Origin: Lentzea terrae
GTDB taxonomy: Bacteria > Actinomycetota > Actinomycetes > Mycobacteriales > Pseudonocardiaceae
Length of the DNA: 64,000 nt
Reading direction: 5' to 3'
NCBI RefSeq assembly: GCF_003265345.1
Contig: NZ_QFWW01000035.1
Coordinates: forward strand, 1-64,000
Positions 15,635-23,216 of this stretch are shown here, piece after piece. How positions within the stretch are numbered: position 1 is the first letter of the stretch; each line of letters opens with the position of its first letter. Position numbers and translations under genes: made by a program. The notes under the pieces were generated by a model that did not search any database, was not told the DNA's origin, and was given only the letters and a program-made list of their open reading frames with translations.

Positions 15635-17275
15635 CTACTCCAGTGACTCCGCAGTTGATGGATCTTCACCCGTCACTGCTTCCAAGTAGCCCCATCGTCC
15701 CTCGTGGTTGGGCAGCCGTGCCGCCTCCTCGCTGTCAGCTTCGACGACTACCAGGCCAGTTGGCCAGTTCCGCCTAGGCTCGACGACTACCAGGCCATTT
15801 GGCCAGTTCCGCTTCAACGACGGAAGTACATCTAGCCGAACTCGTGCTTTATCGAACAGCGGAAGCCCTGTGAACGTCGCCCCTGTGAACCAGGCGTCCC
15901 CGCTGAACGTCGCCTTGTCGAACCTGGCGTACCCGCTGAACGTCGCCTTGTCGAACCCGGCGTCCCCGCCGAACGTCGCCTCGTCGAACCTGGCGTCCCC
16001 GCCGAACGTCGCCTTGCCGAACCCGGCGTCCCCGCCGAACGTCGCCTTGCCGAACCCGGCGTCCCCGCCGAACGTCGCCCCGCCGAACCCGGTGATCCCG
16101 CTGAACGTCGCCTCGTCGAACCTGGCGTCCCCGCCGAACGTCGCCTTGCCGAACCTGGTGATCCCGCTGAACGTCGCCTCGTCGAACCTGGCGTCCCCGC
16201 CGAACGTCGCCTTGTCGAACTCGGCGTACCCGCTGAACGTCGCCCCTGTGAACCAGGCGCCCACGCTGAACGTCGCCCCGCCGAACCAGACGCCCTCACC
16301 AAACGTCGCCTTGTCGAACCCGGCGTACCCGCTGAACGTCGCCCCGTGGAACCCGGCGTCCTCGCCGAACGTCGCCCCGCCGAACCCGGCGTGCCCGCCG
16401 AACGCCACCCCTGTGAACCCGGCGTGCCCGCCGAACGTCGCCCCGCCGAACCCGGCGTACCCGCCGAACGCCACCCCTGTGAACCCGGCGTGCCCGCTGA
16501 ATGTCGCCTCCTGGAAACGACCGGTTCCGATCCGGCAGTCGCTCAGATTGAAGTCGATCAGAGTTGCGCCGGTCAGATCAATATCTATCTCGGCGCCTGG
16601 TTTGCCCCAGTAGGTGGTCAAGGGCCGGCTCGGGCTGGGGCCTGGGCGTAGATGATCCGCAAGGATGCGCTGGGCTGTCAGCCGAACCTGGAGTTCCTGT
16701 TTCAGGACTTCCGGTGTCACTGAAGGCGTGTGCTCGGCCGAGGCATGGGGCTGGGCGTCAGCGTCTGACTCTGCTACCAGCCCGGCGGTGGTGTTCTTAG
16801 ACGACGTGGGTAAGTCGTACGGCATGCGGAGGTAAGCGCACAACACGTTGACGATGGTCTGGCGCTGGCTGGGTGTGCCCTGCGCCAAGTCCTCCAGTGC
16901 GTACATGCCAGCAAGTCGGACCGGCGCTTTGTCGCTGCCAAGTTGGTCCGATGCCTTGGTGAACCGCTCAGCGAACAGTTTGATGTCCTCACGCTGTTCG
17001 GCTACTTCGCCCAGGTGCTGTTTGCGGTAAGCGATCACCAGCGCCACCACCGCGCCTACACCACCGATCAAGGCAAGCACGATCTTGGCGAACTCGAAAC
17101 TGTTAGCGGTCGTCCAACTGCCCGCTTGACGTAATGGCGGGCGGCCCAGCAGCCACCACAACAGCACTCCAATGGCCACCGCGGATACCACTGCGGCCAT
17201 CAGCACAAGAGCAACATGGACGCCGAGCCTCATCCGAGAACGCGGCTTGTGCTTGGCGGACCGGTGTAGACGCAT
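15635..17275 (-). CDS. Membrane-anchored pentapeptide-repeat protein (B)
   Basis: 546 residues. Two transmembrane helices (about 22-48 and 62-87), then FAERFTKASDQLGSDKAPVR-LAGMYALEDLA (about 102-132), matching the helical module of protein A. The C-terminal half (about 255-475) has about 20 copies of an 11-residue unit such as ATFGGDARFDE, the Pentapeptide_3 pattern with Phe spaced 5 and 6. A short tail contains the twice-repeated GLVVVE segment. The repeats are near-identical at DNA level, so the number may vary between strains. Function unknown; a membrane scaffold or a shield for a target is conceivable. Confidence 0.8.
   Translation of the reverse strand: MRLHRSAKHKPRSRMRLGVHVALVLMAAVVSAVAIGVLLWWLLGRPPLRQAGSWTTANSFEFAKIVLALIGGVGAVVALVIAYRKQHLGEVAEQREDIKLFAERFTKASDQLGSDKAPVRLAGMYALEDLAQGTPSQRQTIVNVLCAYLRMPYDLPTSSKNTTAGLVAESDADAQPHASAEHTPSVTPEVLKQELQVRLTAQRILADHLRPGPSPSRPLTTYWGKPGAEIDIDLTGATLIDFNLSDCRIGTGRFQEATFSGHAGFTGVAFGGYAGFGGATFGGHAGFTGVAFGGHAGFGGATFGEDAGFHGATFSGYAGFDKATFGEGVWFGGATFSVGAWFTGATFSGYAEFDKATFGGDARFDEATFSGITRFGKATFGGDARFDEATFSGITGFGGATFGGDAGFGKATFGGDAGFGKATFGGDARFDEATFGGDAGFDKATFSGYARFDKATFSGDAWFTGATFTGLPLFDKARVRLDVLPSLKRNWPNGLVVVEPRRNWPTGLVVVEADSEEAARLPNHEGRWGYLEAVTGEDPSTAESLE
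15865..16520. repeat. 33-bp tandem repeats inside pentapeptide gene B
   Basis: About 20 in-frame units of 33 bp encoding the 11-residue repeat. Adjacent units often differ at only a few positions, implying recent slippage or gene conversion. Confidence 0.85.
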
Positions 17276-17380
17276 GACATAGCGTCATACAAGGTCACCG
17301 GGGTCCAAACAAACCGCCTGGCCGGTCATACGATTCCCCGATGGCAAGCCTGTGGGCTGGTCGATGCCCCCCAAGGCATC

Positions 17381-17421
17381 GAGCTGTCCATAGGCGCGGC
17401 AGCCGAGCGCCAGGACCAGCT
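17381..17421. repeat. 41-bp direct repeat, right copy
   Basis: Perfect copy of 14005-14045. On the minus strand it encodes, in one frame, the same LVLALGCRAYGQL as the left copy, within a possible 50-codon frame (17285-17437). Confidence 0.8.
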
Positions 17422-17566
17422 TGACCAAGTCAGCCACACGGCGCTCGTTCTAACCTGAGCGCTCCACTCCCCGGACACCATCCCGACATGAAGCCGATCT
17501 TGTGGACAGTGGTGCCGGGTCAAGACACGCGTCCCAGTCTTGACCCGGTGCCGCTGGCCGTGGTTG

Positions 17567-17780
17567 ATCATGGCGTGTCGGGATGATGCTCCGCGGCTTC
17601 GTTCTCTTTCGCGGTTCCCTGCGGGGGCCGGTGGTCGTGGCCTTGTCCGTCGCGGACAGCCCCGGTTGCCTCGTCGGCGCCGACGCGGGCCGCCAGGCCC
17701 GCTTGGAGGCGCCGACAACACTGTCCGGGGCTGAACTCCGCGACGGACTCGGGCACGAACGACCAGCGGCCCCCACAGGG
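17567..17780. mobile_element. Palindromic hairpin element (MITE/REP-like)
   Basis: Positions 17617-17780 fold into one long hairpin of five helices: 17617-17638/17759-17780 (22 bp, 2 mismatches), 17645-17656/17737-17748 (12 bp), 17658-17665/17725-17732 (8 bp), 17673-17681/17708-17716 (9 bp) and 17685-17691/17696-17702 (7 bp), with a 4-nt loop. About 58 pairs in 164 nt. A diverged half-copy with the same 50-nt left flank lies at 8891. No transposase is present, so it would be non-autonomous if mobile. Confidence 0.5.
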
Positions 17781-17867
17781 GGCCGCCTTGATGAAGAAAA
17801 GAAACTCTGAACACCGCAGCTGGTGCCGACAAGTCGTGGGCCGTGGGCTGGGCGACACCCCGGCGGC

Positions 17868-18485
17868 TCAAGAGTCGCTGTCGGGTGACCGCCTCATAGC
17901 GTCAAGAATGTTTTGGCGTGCACGGGCTCGTCGCTGCTCCTCTGGGTCTTCGGCCGACGCTAGTTGTGATTGCGGCCAAGCTACGTCGTTGGCGGCCGAG
18001 GTCCTGAGGCTCGCACCGCAGCGATCCGTCGCTCTCAGAATCACCTCAGGCGACGCTTCAGCGGGCCAGATGATCAGTAGGTAGTGCTCGACGGGGTCGT
18101 TCGACACCATGTCGTATTTGAGATCACGCCCCCGTGCATGCACTCGAACGCGGTAGGAGCCGGGTCCCTCGGTGCTCAGCAGCGGTAGATCATCAGGTGG
18201 TCCTTGCTCGAAGGAGTCGATACGGAGGTTCCCCTCGTCGGAAGTGATCGATACTTCGACGATCTCATCCCACGGTCCAGCATCGACTTGTGCCGGCGGT
18301 TGTGCGGTGAGATCGAGCATCAGGCGCACATACCCGCGGTCAATGCCGGTGTAGATGAGCGCTCCAACGTCCATGACCTTGATGAGGCCGTTGGACCAGC
18401 TGCCTGACTCAACGGGGAGTTCGCCGTCATCAAGCAGTCCGAACGAGTGATCCGCTACGTGAACGTTCGCCCATTTGGTCACCAT
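17868..18485 (-). CDS. Conserved actinobacterial protein of unknown function
   Basis: 205 residues starting MVTKWANVHVADHSFGLLDDG. The first two thirds look all-beta (IKVMDVGALIYTGID, YVRLMLDL, VEVSITSDEGNLRIDSF, SYRVRVHARGRDL), followed by YLLIIWPAEASPEVILRATD and a charged, Ser/Asp-rich tail. No catalytic or membrane motif. The ATG at 18485 is preferred (AGG eight nt upstream); a GTG at 18494 is possible. It lies in the putative integrated element, divergent from the excisionase. Confidence 0.6.
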   Translation of the reverse strand: MVTKWANVHVADHSFGLLDDGELPVESGSWSNGLIKVMDVGALIYTGIDRGYVRLMLDLTAQPPAQVDAGPWDEIVEVSITSDEGNLRIDSFEQGPPDDLPLLSTEGPGSYRVRVHARGRDLKYDMVSNDPVEHYLLIIWPAEASPEVILRATDRCGASLRTSAANDVAWPQSQLASAEDPEEQRRARARQNILDAMRRSPDSDS

Positions 18486-18530
18486 GCTCGCCACCTCACG
18501 CCAATATCAACACATCCAAAGCCTGGCATG

Positions 18531-18564
18531 GCCTCAGGCAGCGGTCCACACCACTGCCTGAGGC
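18531..18564. repeat. Inverted repeat between divergent genes
   Basis: Perfect 11-bp arms GCCTCAGGCAG (18531-18541) and CTGCCTGAGGC (18554-18564). It is located in the 340-nt gap upstream of both the hypothetical gene and the excisionase, where an operator or the hairpin end of a lost gene is possible. The rest of 18486-18824 shows nothing recognised. Confidence 0.45.
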
Positions 18565-18824
18565 ACATCTGTCACTGCCATCCATAGGTTCTTGGCGTGC
18601 TACTTATTCAGAACAGTGACTGGGCAGGTTGTTCGCCGACCCGACTGACGTCCTCACGGGCCGATCAGCACACGCCAGGGATCGCCGTCGAGTACGCGCG
18701 TTCACGCCGGAAGAGCTGCGTGTGGATACCGCCCTGGGCGTTGTTTTCCGTCGCCTTGATCATGCAGACGCTGACACCGTCTGGTCCGGTGCCAGGAGCA
18801 AGTACGAACAGGAGGGGGAACGCC

Positions 18825-19027
18825 ATGTCCGAGCTGCCTAACCCAGACGAAGACCTGATGACCGTGGCCGTGGTCTGCAAGCTGCTGAAGATCAGCCCGG
18901 ACACGTTCTACCGGTGGCGGCAGCTCGGCAAGGCCCCTGTGGCTTTCCAACTGCCCAACGGTCCCTCCGCATCGCGATGTCGGACTACCGGGCCTGGCTC
19001 GGTGAGCGGAGGAGTGAGGCCGCATGA
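18825..19027 (+). pseudogene. xis: Excisionase (HTH_17 type), frameshifted
   Basis: The frame opens with MSELPNPDEDLMTVAVVCKL and continues LKISPDTFYRWRQLGKAP, the winged-helix excisionase/HTH_17 signature, behind GGAGGGGG. After QLPNG (about 18958-18965) the frame is lost. In the next frame LRIAMSDYRAWLGERRSEAA continues the expected C-terminus to a TGA that overlaps the integrase ATG by 4 nt. Restoring one T in GGTCCC gives an intact protein of about 67 residues. As written, the frame runs on to 19196 with unrelated residues. Either a true inactivation, which would trap the element, or a sequencing error. Confidence 0.75.
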
Positions 19028-20391
19028 AGCCGACGTTCAAGGTCCGGTTCTGGGCCATTCAGCACAAGAAGACGCGACGGCGGCCTTATGGCGTCTGGTG
19101 GGTCACCGAAGGTCAAGAGCACTCCGAGTGGTTCACCCTCAAGACGCAGGCAGACAACCGGCGCTCGGACCTGATGCAGGCTGCTCGCCGTGGTGAGCCG
19201 TTCGACGTCGCTTCCGGCCTGCCTGAGTCGGAGTACCGGGAGCGCAACGCGAAGTCGCTGCTCGTCCTGGTCCAGGCGTACATCGATCACCACTGGCAGA
19301 CCTCGGCGCCAAACACTCGTCGGCGTCATGTCGACACGATGGCCGTCGCCGTCGCGGCCTACGTCCTGCCGGACAAGTCGGCTCCTGACGAGAAGCTGCT
19401 TCGGCGGGTCCTCACGACCTGCCTGCTTCCAGCCAACCGGCGAGAGCGTGAGCTGTCTCCCGAAGAGGAGAAGGCCGCGCGGTGGATCGAGCGGGTATCG
19501 CGTCCGGCGCGCGAGCTGTCGGACAAGATCGAGGCCGAGAAGCTGTTGCAGGCCTTGTCCCGGAACCTCGGCGGGAAGACAGCCGCGTCCTGGACCACCC
19601 GCACCCGGCGAGGCGTCCTACATCACGTTCTGGACTTCGGCATCGACACCGAAGCGCTCGACACCAACCCCATCCCCCGAACGAAGGTCGCCGTGGAACG
19701 TGGCAACAGCGAGGTTGACCCCCGCGTCGTGCTCAACCCCAAGCAAGCTCGTCAGGTGCTCGCCGCTCTGACCTACGCGGGCACGACCACCGGTCAGTAC
19801 GACTACCTGTACGCCTTCTTCGCGACCATGTACTACGGCGCGATGCGGCCGGCCGAGGTCAACCGCCTACGCGAACAGGACTGCAAGCTGCCTGACTCCG
19901 GCTGGGGCGAGCTGTTGTTGGAGAAGTCCGCGTCACGCGCAAACGCTCGCTACACCGACTCGGGCGAGACCTGGGAGGTTCGAAACCTCAAGCGGCGTGC
20001 AGAGGGCTCGATCCGCAGAGTCCCGATCCCACCGCAGCTGGTGAAGATCCTCCGTGCGCACGTCGAGCGGTTCGGGGTCACCGATGACGGACGGCTGTTC
20101 CGTGGAACGATCAGCGGCGGACCGATCAACGCCACGGTCTACACGGATGCGTGGGACCGGGCGCGCAAGCTGGGCCTGAGTCCTGAGCAGTACCGCTCAC
20201 CGCTCGGCAAAGACCCGTACGACCTGCGACATGCAGCCGTCTCGACCTGGCTCACGGCAGGCGTTCCTGCGGCTGAGGTCGCGGAGCGGGCGGGCCACAC
20301 CGTCGACGTCCTGTTGAAGGTGTACGCGAAGGTTCTAGACGGGCAGCGGGACAGGTCCAACGACAAGATCGACGGGACGTTGGACAAGTAA
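19024..20391 (+). CDS. int: Tyrosine recombinase / integrase
   Basis: 455 residues. A SAM-like core-binding region is at about 75-200. The catalytic domain has the first Arg in YYGAMRPAEVNRL (about 277-289), the second box DLRHAAVSTWL (His-Arg pair region), AGHTVDVLL and the nucleophile Tyr in KVYAKVL (about 435-441). This is the type found in actinobacterial integrative elements, with a small excisionase gene just before it (4-nt overlap). GGAGG precedes the ATG. It lies near the ddaH 3' end, where an att-like site is found. The 3' end of the gene is duplicated at 20810-20853. Confidence 0.93.
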   Translation: MKPTFKVRFWAIQHKKTRRRPYGVWWVTEGQEHSEWFTLKTQADNRRSDLMQAARRGEPFDVASGLPESEYRERNAKSLLVLVQAYIDHHWQTSAPNTRRRHVDTMAVAVAAYVLPDKSAPDEKLLRRVLTTCLLPANRRERELSPEEEKAARWIERVSRPARELSDKIEAEKLLQALSRNLGGKTAASWTTRTRRGVLHHVLDFGIDTEALDTNPIPRTKVAVERGNSEVDPRVVLNPKQARQVLAALTYAGTTTGQYDYLYAFFATMYYGAMRPAEVNRLREQDCKLPDSGWGELLLEKSASRANARYTDSGETWEVRNLKRRAEGSIRRVPIPPQLVKILRAHVERFGVTDDGRLFRGTISGGPINATVYTDAWDRARKLGLSPEQYRSPLGKDPYDLRHAAVSTWLTAGVPAAEVAERAGHTVDVLLKVYAKVLDGQRDRSNDKIDGTLDK

Positions 20392-20393
20392 GA
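20350..20393. repeat. 44-bp repeat, integrase 3' end (copy 1)
   Basis: Perfect match to 20810-20853, with imperfect similarity extending about 10 nt left and 30 nt right, offset 460 nt. It covers the last 14 integrase codons including the stop. Confidence 0.85.
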
Positions 20394-20482
20394 CGTTGGG
20401 CGTTCGCGCAGCTCAGAGAGCCCGTTATGTGCAACTGGCCACGCGACAACTGCGCCGCGGATAATCTCGCCAGGTGATCAAT

Positions 20483-20764
20483 ATGGCGGTGCGCGGTGTC
20501 AGCGGGAACGTCGTGGCTCGCGCCAAGGCTGGCGTGGAATGGACGGCCGACTTCGCCAACCTGGACTCGGCGAGCTTCCCGATGCTCTCGGCTCTGATCC
20601 CGTACGGGGACGCTATGTTCAACGAGCGGCAGATACCGCTGCTGCTGGCGGAACTCGACCGGCTCCCCGCTGCCTGTGATGGCGATTGGGTCGCGCAGGC
20701 GCGGGAGTTGTGTCATGTCGTCGAGCGCGGGATTCACCTGTATCTGTGGTTCCTCGGTGACTGA
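20483..20764 (+). CDS. Small conserved protein of unknown function
   Basis: 93 residues from the ATG at 20483 (AGGTGA 5 nt upstream). Sequence features are VRGVSGNVVARAKAGVEW, SASFPMLSALIPYGDAMFN, and a C-terminal helix QARELCHVVERGIHLYLWFLGD. I recognise this as a type of short actinobacterial hypothetical protein; no function known. It sits between the two copies of the duplicated integrase 3' end, so it may be cargo. Confidence 0.65.
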   Translation: MAVRGVSGNVVARAKAGVEWTADFANLDSASFPMLSALIPYGDAMFNERQIPLLLAELDRLPAACDGDWVAQARELCHVVERGIHLYLWFLGD

Positions 20765-20809
20765 CCGCACCCGGTCTGCACCAGCTTCCGGAGATTGCAC
20801 GGTCAGCGA

Positions 20810-20853
20810 GACAGGTCCAACGACAAGATCGACGGGACGTTGGACAAGTAAGA
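20810..20853. repeat. 44-bp repeat, integrase 3' end (copy 2)
   Basis: Copy of the integrase terminus with no integrase body upstream, and so a remnant of a second integrase gene or a local duplication. Same orientation as copy 1. Confidence 0.85.
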
Positions 20854-20876
20854 GGTAGAGTGTTCGTGCAGGTCAG

Positions 20877-20909
20877 AAGGCCGCTGGCGATCATCGCCGG
20901 GGGCCTTTT
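20877..20909 (+). terminator. Intrinsic terminator after the integrase region
   Basis: AAGGCC-GCT-GGCGAT-C-ATCGCC-GGG-GGCCTT followed by TT. Two stacked perfect helices with a short T-run. Confidence 0.75.
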
Positions 20910-21063
20910 CTGTCCCGTGATTGTCCCGTGGAGCGTGACAACGCCCGTCGTTCAGCGCCGGTCAGTGACAGACGGTGTTCCACTCTGGAAACAGATCTGC
21001 GCTGGTGAGGACGCGTTTTGAGCCCTCGACCAGCGCAGAGTCAGAACTACAAAGAGTGACCGA

Positions 21064-21948
21064 TCAGCCCCGGAGTTCCATCGTGCAGCACTTCGGGCCG
21101 CCGCCCGACTTGCGGAGCTCCGAGATGTCCACCAGCACGGGCTCGAAGCCGCGCCGTGCCACCTGCTCGGCCAGGTGGGTGGCCTCCAGCGGCATCACGA
21201 CGTGCTTGCCGTCGGACACCGCGTTCAGGCCCAGGCAGACGGCGTCGTCGTCGTTGGCGATCACCGCGTCCGGGAACAGACGGCGAAGAACCTGCTGCGA
21301 GCCTGGGGAGAAGGCTTCCGGGTAGTAGGCGACCAGGGGTGACGGGGACTGGTCGTCGAGCATGAACAGCGCCACGTCGAGGTGGTAGAAGCGCGGGTCC
21401 ACCAGTTGCAGGGAGACGACCGGGACGCCGAGGACTTCCTGCGCCTCACCATGAGCATGAGGGTCCGTGCGGAAGCCCGTGCCGGCCAACAGCAACGAGC
21501 CGGTCCAGGTGAAGTCGCCCTCGGCCTCGTTCACGGCGGTGGGCATGACCACGGACTTGTAGCCGGCGGTCAGGAACCAGCGGCGGAAGTGGTCGGCTTC
21601 GGCGGAGCGTTGCGCGGCGCGGAAGCGGGAGCCCAGGACTCGGCCGTCGATGACCGTGCCGCTGTTGGCCGAGAAGACCATGTCGGGCAGGCCGGGCACC
21701 GGGTCGATCACCTGAACCTCGTGGCCGAGGCGTTCGTAGGTTTCCTTCAGCGCGGTCCACTGCTCCACTGCCAGCGCGGTGCTGGTGGGCGTAGTCGGAT
21801 CCATCCACGGGTTGATGGCGTACTCCACCGTGAAGTACGTCGGCGGGCACATGAGGTACCGACGGGTCGTCGGCATGCGCGTCGGCGCTAGGGGTGCGGC
21901 GATGTCGAGCGTGATCGGCTCGCCGGGCCCGGAGATGGATACGGTCAT
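21064..21948 (-). CDS. ddaH: Dimethylarginine dimethylaminohydrolase / amidinotransferase family
   Basis: 294 residues. The DDAH/arginine-deiminase-like fold hydrolyses Nω-methylated arginine or related guanidino compounds to citrulline plus amine. Seen: LMCPPTYFTVEYAINPWM at the N-terminus, EGDFTW with the guanidinium-binding acids, FYHLDVAL with the catalytic His, and GGGPKCCTMELRG with the catalytic Cys near the end. ATG at 21948. It is divergent from an Lrp-type regulator, a pairing seen for arginine and amino-acid genes. Its 3' end matches the att-like sites, so integration leaves the C-terminal codons intact. Confidence 0.88.
   Translation of the reverse strand: MTVSISGPGEPITLDIAAPLAPTRMPTTRRYLMCPPTYFTVEYAINPWMDPTTPTSTALAVEQWTALKETYERLGHEVQVIDPVPGLPDMVFSANSGTVIDGRVLGSRFRAAQRSAEADHFRRWFLTAGYKSVVMPTAVNEAEGDFTWTGSLLLAGTGFRTDPHAHGEAQEVLGVPVVSLQLVDPRFYHLDVALFMLDDQSPSPLVAYYPEAFSPGSQQVLRRLFPDAVIANDDDAVCLGLNAVSDGKHVVMPLEATHLAEQVARRGFEPVLVDISELRKSGGGPKCCTMELRG
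21074..21094. other. att-like site 3 (in ddaH 3' end)
   Basis: 21 nt covering the last codons of ddaH; core AGTTCCATCGTGC at 21074-21086. Probably the attR of the element carrying the integrase, which lies 0.7 kb away. Confidence 0.6.
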
Positions 21949-22014
21949 GGATCGAAATGTAAAGGTCGGCCAGACCATCGATCAACGCCGCGACATTGCG
22001 TTAACTAGGGCAGA

Positions 22015-22464
22015 ATGTTGCGTGTGGACAGCATCGACCAGCGAATCATTTCGTGCCTGATGGCCAACGCGCGATCCAGCTACGCGGAGATCGGCAAAGA
22101 GGTGGGGTTGAGTGCGCCCGCGGTGAAGCGGCGGGTGGACAAACTGCTGGACAACGGGGTGCTCAGAGGGTTCACGGCGGTGGTGGATCCGGAGGCGCTC
22201 GGGTGGGGCACCGAGGCGTTCGTGGAGGTGCACTGCAAGGGGAACGTGGCGCCGCACGACATCCAGCACCGGTTGGAGCCGATGGCCGAGGTCAGTGCGG
22301 CTTACACGGTGTCGGGGGCGGCGGACGCGATCGTGCACCTCAGGGCCGCGGACATCCACCACCTGGAGACTGCGCTGGAACGGCTGCGGGCCGTCGAGAT
22401 CATCGACCGGACCGTGTCGACCGTGGTGCTGTCCCGGCTGCTGGACCGGCCGCCGGCACCCTAG
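22015..22464 (+). CDS. Lrp/AsnC-family transcriptional regulator
   Basis: 149 residues. N-terminal HTH (about 4-60) with IDQRIISCLMANARSSYAEI and GLSAPAVKRRVDKLLDNGVL, then an AsnC/RAM ligand-binding domain (about 65-140) with VEVHCKGN, YTVSGAADAIVHL and LERLRAVEIIDRT. Expected to sense an amino acid, plausibly arginine or a derivative, and to control divergent ddaH. ATG at 22015; GTG at 22024 is an alternative. Short gap to the enoyl-CoA hydratase gene. Confidence 0.9.
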   Translation: MLRVDSIDQRIISCLMANARSSYAEIGKEVGLSAPAVKRRVDKLLDNGVLRGFTAVVDPEALGWGTEAFVEVHCKGNVAPHDIQHRLEPMAEVSAAYTVSGAADAIVHLRAADIHHLETALERLRAVEIIDRTVSTVVLSRLLDRPPAP

Positions 22465-22474
22465 GCTCCGCGCC

Positions 22475-23215
22475 ATGGCTGAGGTTCTGCTGGAGCTCAA
22501 CAACTCCATCGCCGTGATCACGATCAACGATCCGGAGCGGCGCAACGCGCTGACGATCGATCTTTCGAACCAGCTCGCGGACAAGGTCGCGGAAGCAGAG
22601 CAGGAAGCCAACGCGCTGATCGTCACGGGTGCGCCGCCCGCGTTCTGCGCGGGTGCGGACCTCACACAGCTCGGCAACTCCAAGGACGAGGGCCTCAGGA
22701 ACATCTATCGCGGGTTCCTCGCCGTGGCCAACGCCACTATCCCCACGATCGCGGCGGTCAACGGAGCTGCGGTGGGTGCCGGGCTCAACCTCGCGCTCGC
22801 GGCGGACCTGAGGATCGCTGGGCCGAAAGCGCGGTTCGACGCGCGGTTCCTGCAGCTCGGCATCCACCCCGGCGGCGGCATGACGTGGATGTTGCAGAGG
22901 ATCACCAACCGGCAGACCGCGACGGCCATGACGCTGTTCGGGCAGATCTTGGACGCGGACCAAGCGCTCAGCACCGGACTTGTCTACGCAACGGCCGAAG
23001 ACCCACTGGCAGTGGCAAAAGAGCTGGCCAAGGCGTCTGCCGAGGCACCCGCAGCACTCGTGCGGACCATCAAGGCCACGATGCGGGCGACCGATGAAAT
23101 GCACGACCACGCGGAAGCGGTCGAGACCGAGCTGCGGCCACAGGTCGCTTCGATCGACACTCCAGAGTTCGCTGCCAGGCTTGCCGCGATGAAGGCTCGG
23201 ATCAGCGGTAGGTAG
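22475..23215 (+). CDS. Enoyl-CoA hydratase/isomerase family protein
   Basis: 246 residues of the crotonase superfamily. Oxyanion-hole elements are AFCAGADLTQLG (about 52-63) and AAVNGAAVGAGLNLALAADL (about 86-105); FLQLGIHPGGGMTWML follows. The acids at the usual hydratase positions are not clearly conserved (HPGGG instead of PGxGGTQ-E), so the reaction may differ. Only 10 nt separate it from the Lrp gene, suggesting co-transcription. The substrate is unknown. Confidence 0.85.
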   Translation: MAEVLLELNNSIAVITINDPERRNALTIDLSNQLADKVAEAEQEANALIVTGAPPAFCAGADLTQLGNSKDEGLRNIYRGFLAVANATIPTIAAVNGAAVGAGLNLALAADLRIAGPKARFDARFLQLGIHPGGGMTWMLQRITNRQTATAMTLFGQILDADQALSTGLVYATAEDPLAVAKELAKASAEAPAALVRTIKATMRATDEMHDHAEAVETELRPQVASIDTPEFAARLAAMKARISGR

Positions 23216-23216
23216 G

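Larger units (their letters stand above)
17276..17867. other. Gene-free stretch with repeat copy and hairpin element
   Basis: 592 nt holding the right copy of the 41-bp repeat (17381-17421) and the 164-nt hairpin (17617-17780). No credible gene; short frames here follow the palindrome. Confidence 0.5.

Noticed and set aside
15865..16520. Regular 33-bp repeats resembling a CRISPR array
   Set aside because: Repeats are contiguous, without unique spacers, and encode an in-frame 11-residue pentapeptide unit; no cas genes.
17617..17780. Retron msr-msd or ordinary terminator
   Set aside because: No reverse transcriptase gene nearby, and the hairpin is too large and lacks a T-run.
17568..17858. 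96-codon minus-strand frame
   Set aside because: It is read through the palindrome; the related stretch at 8891 does not keep the frame.
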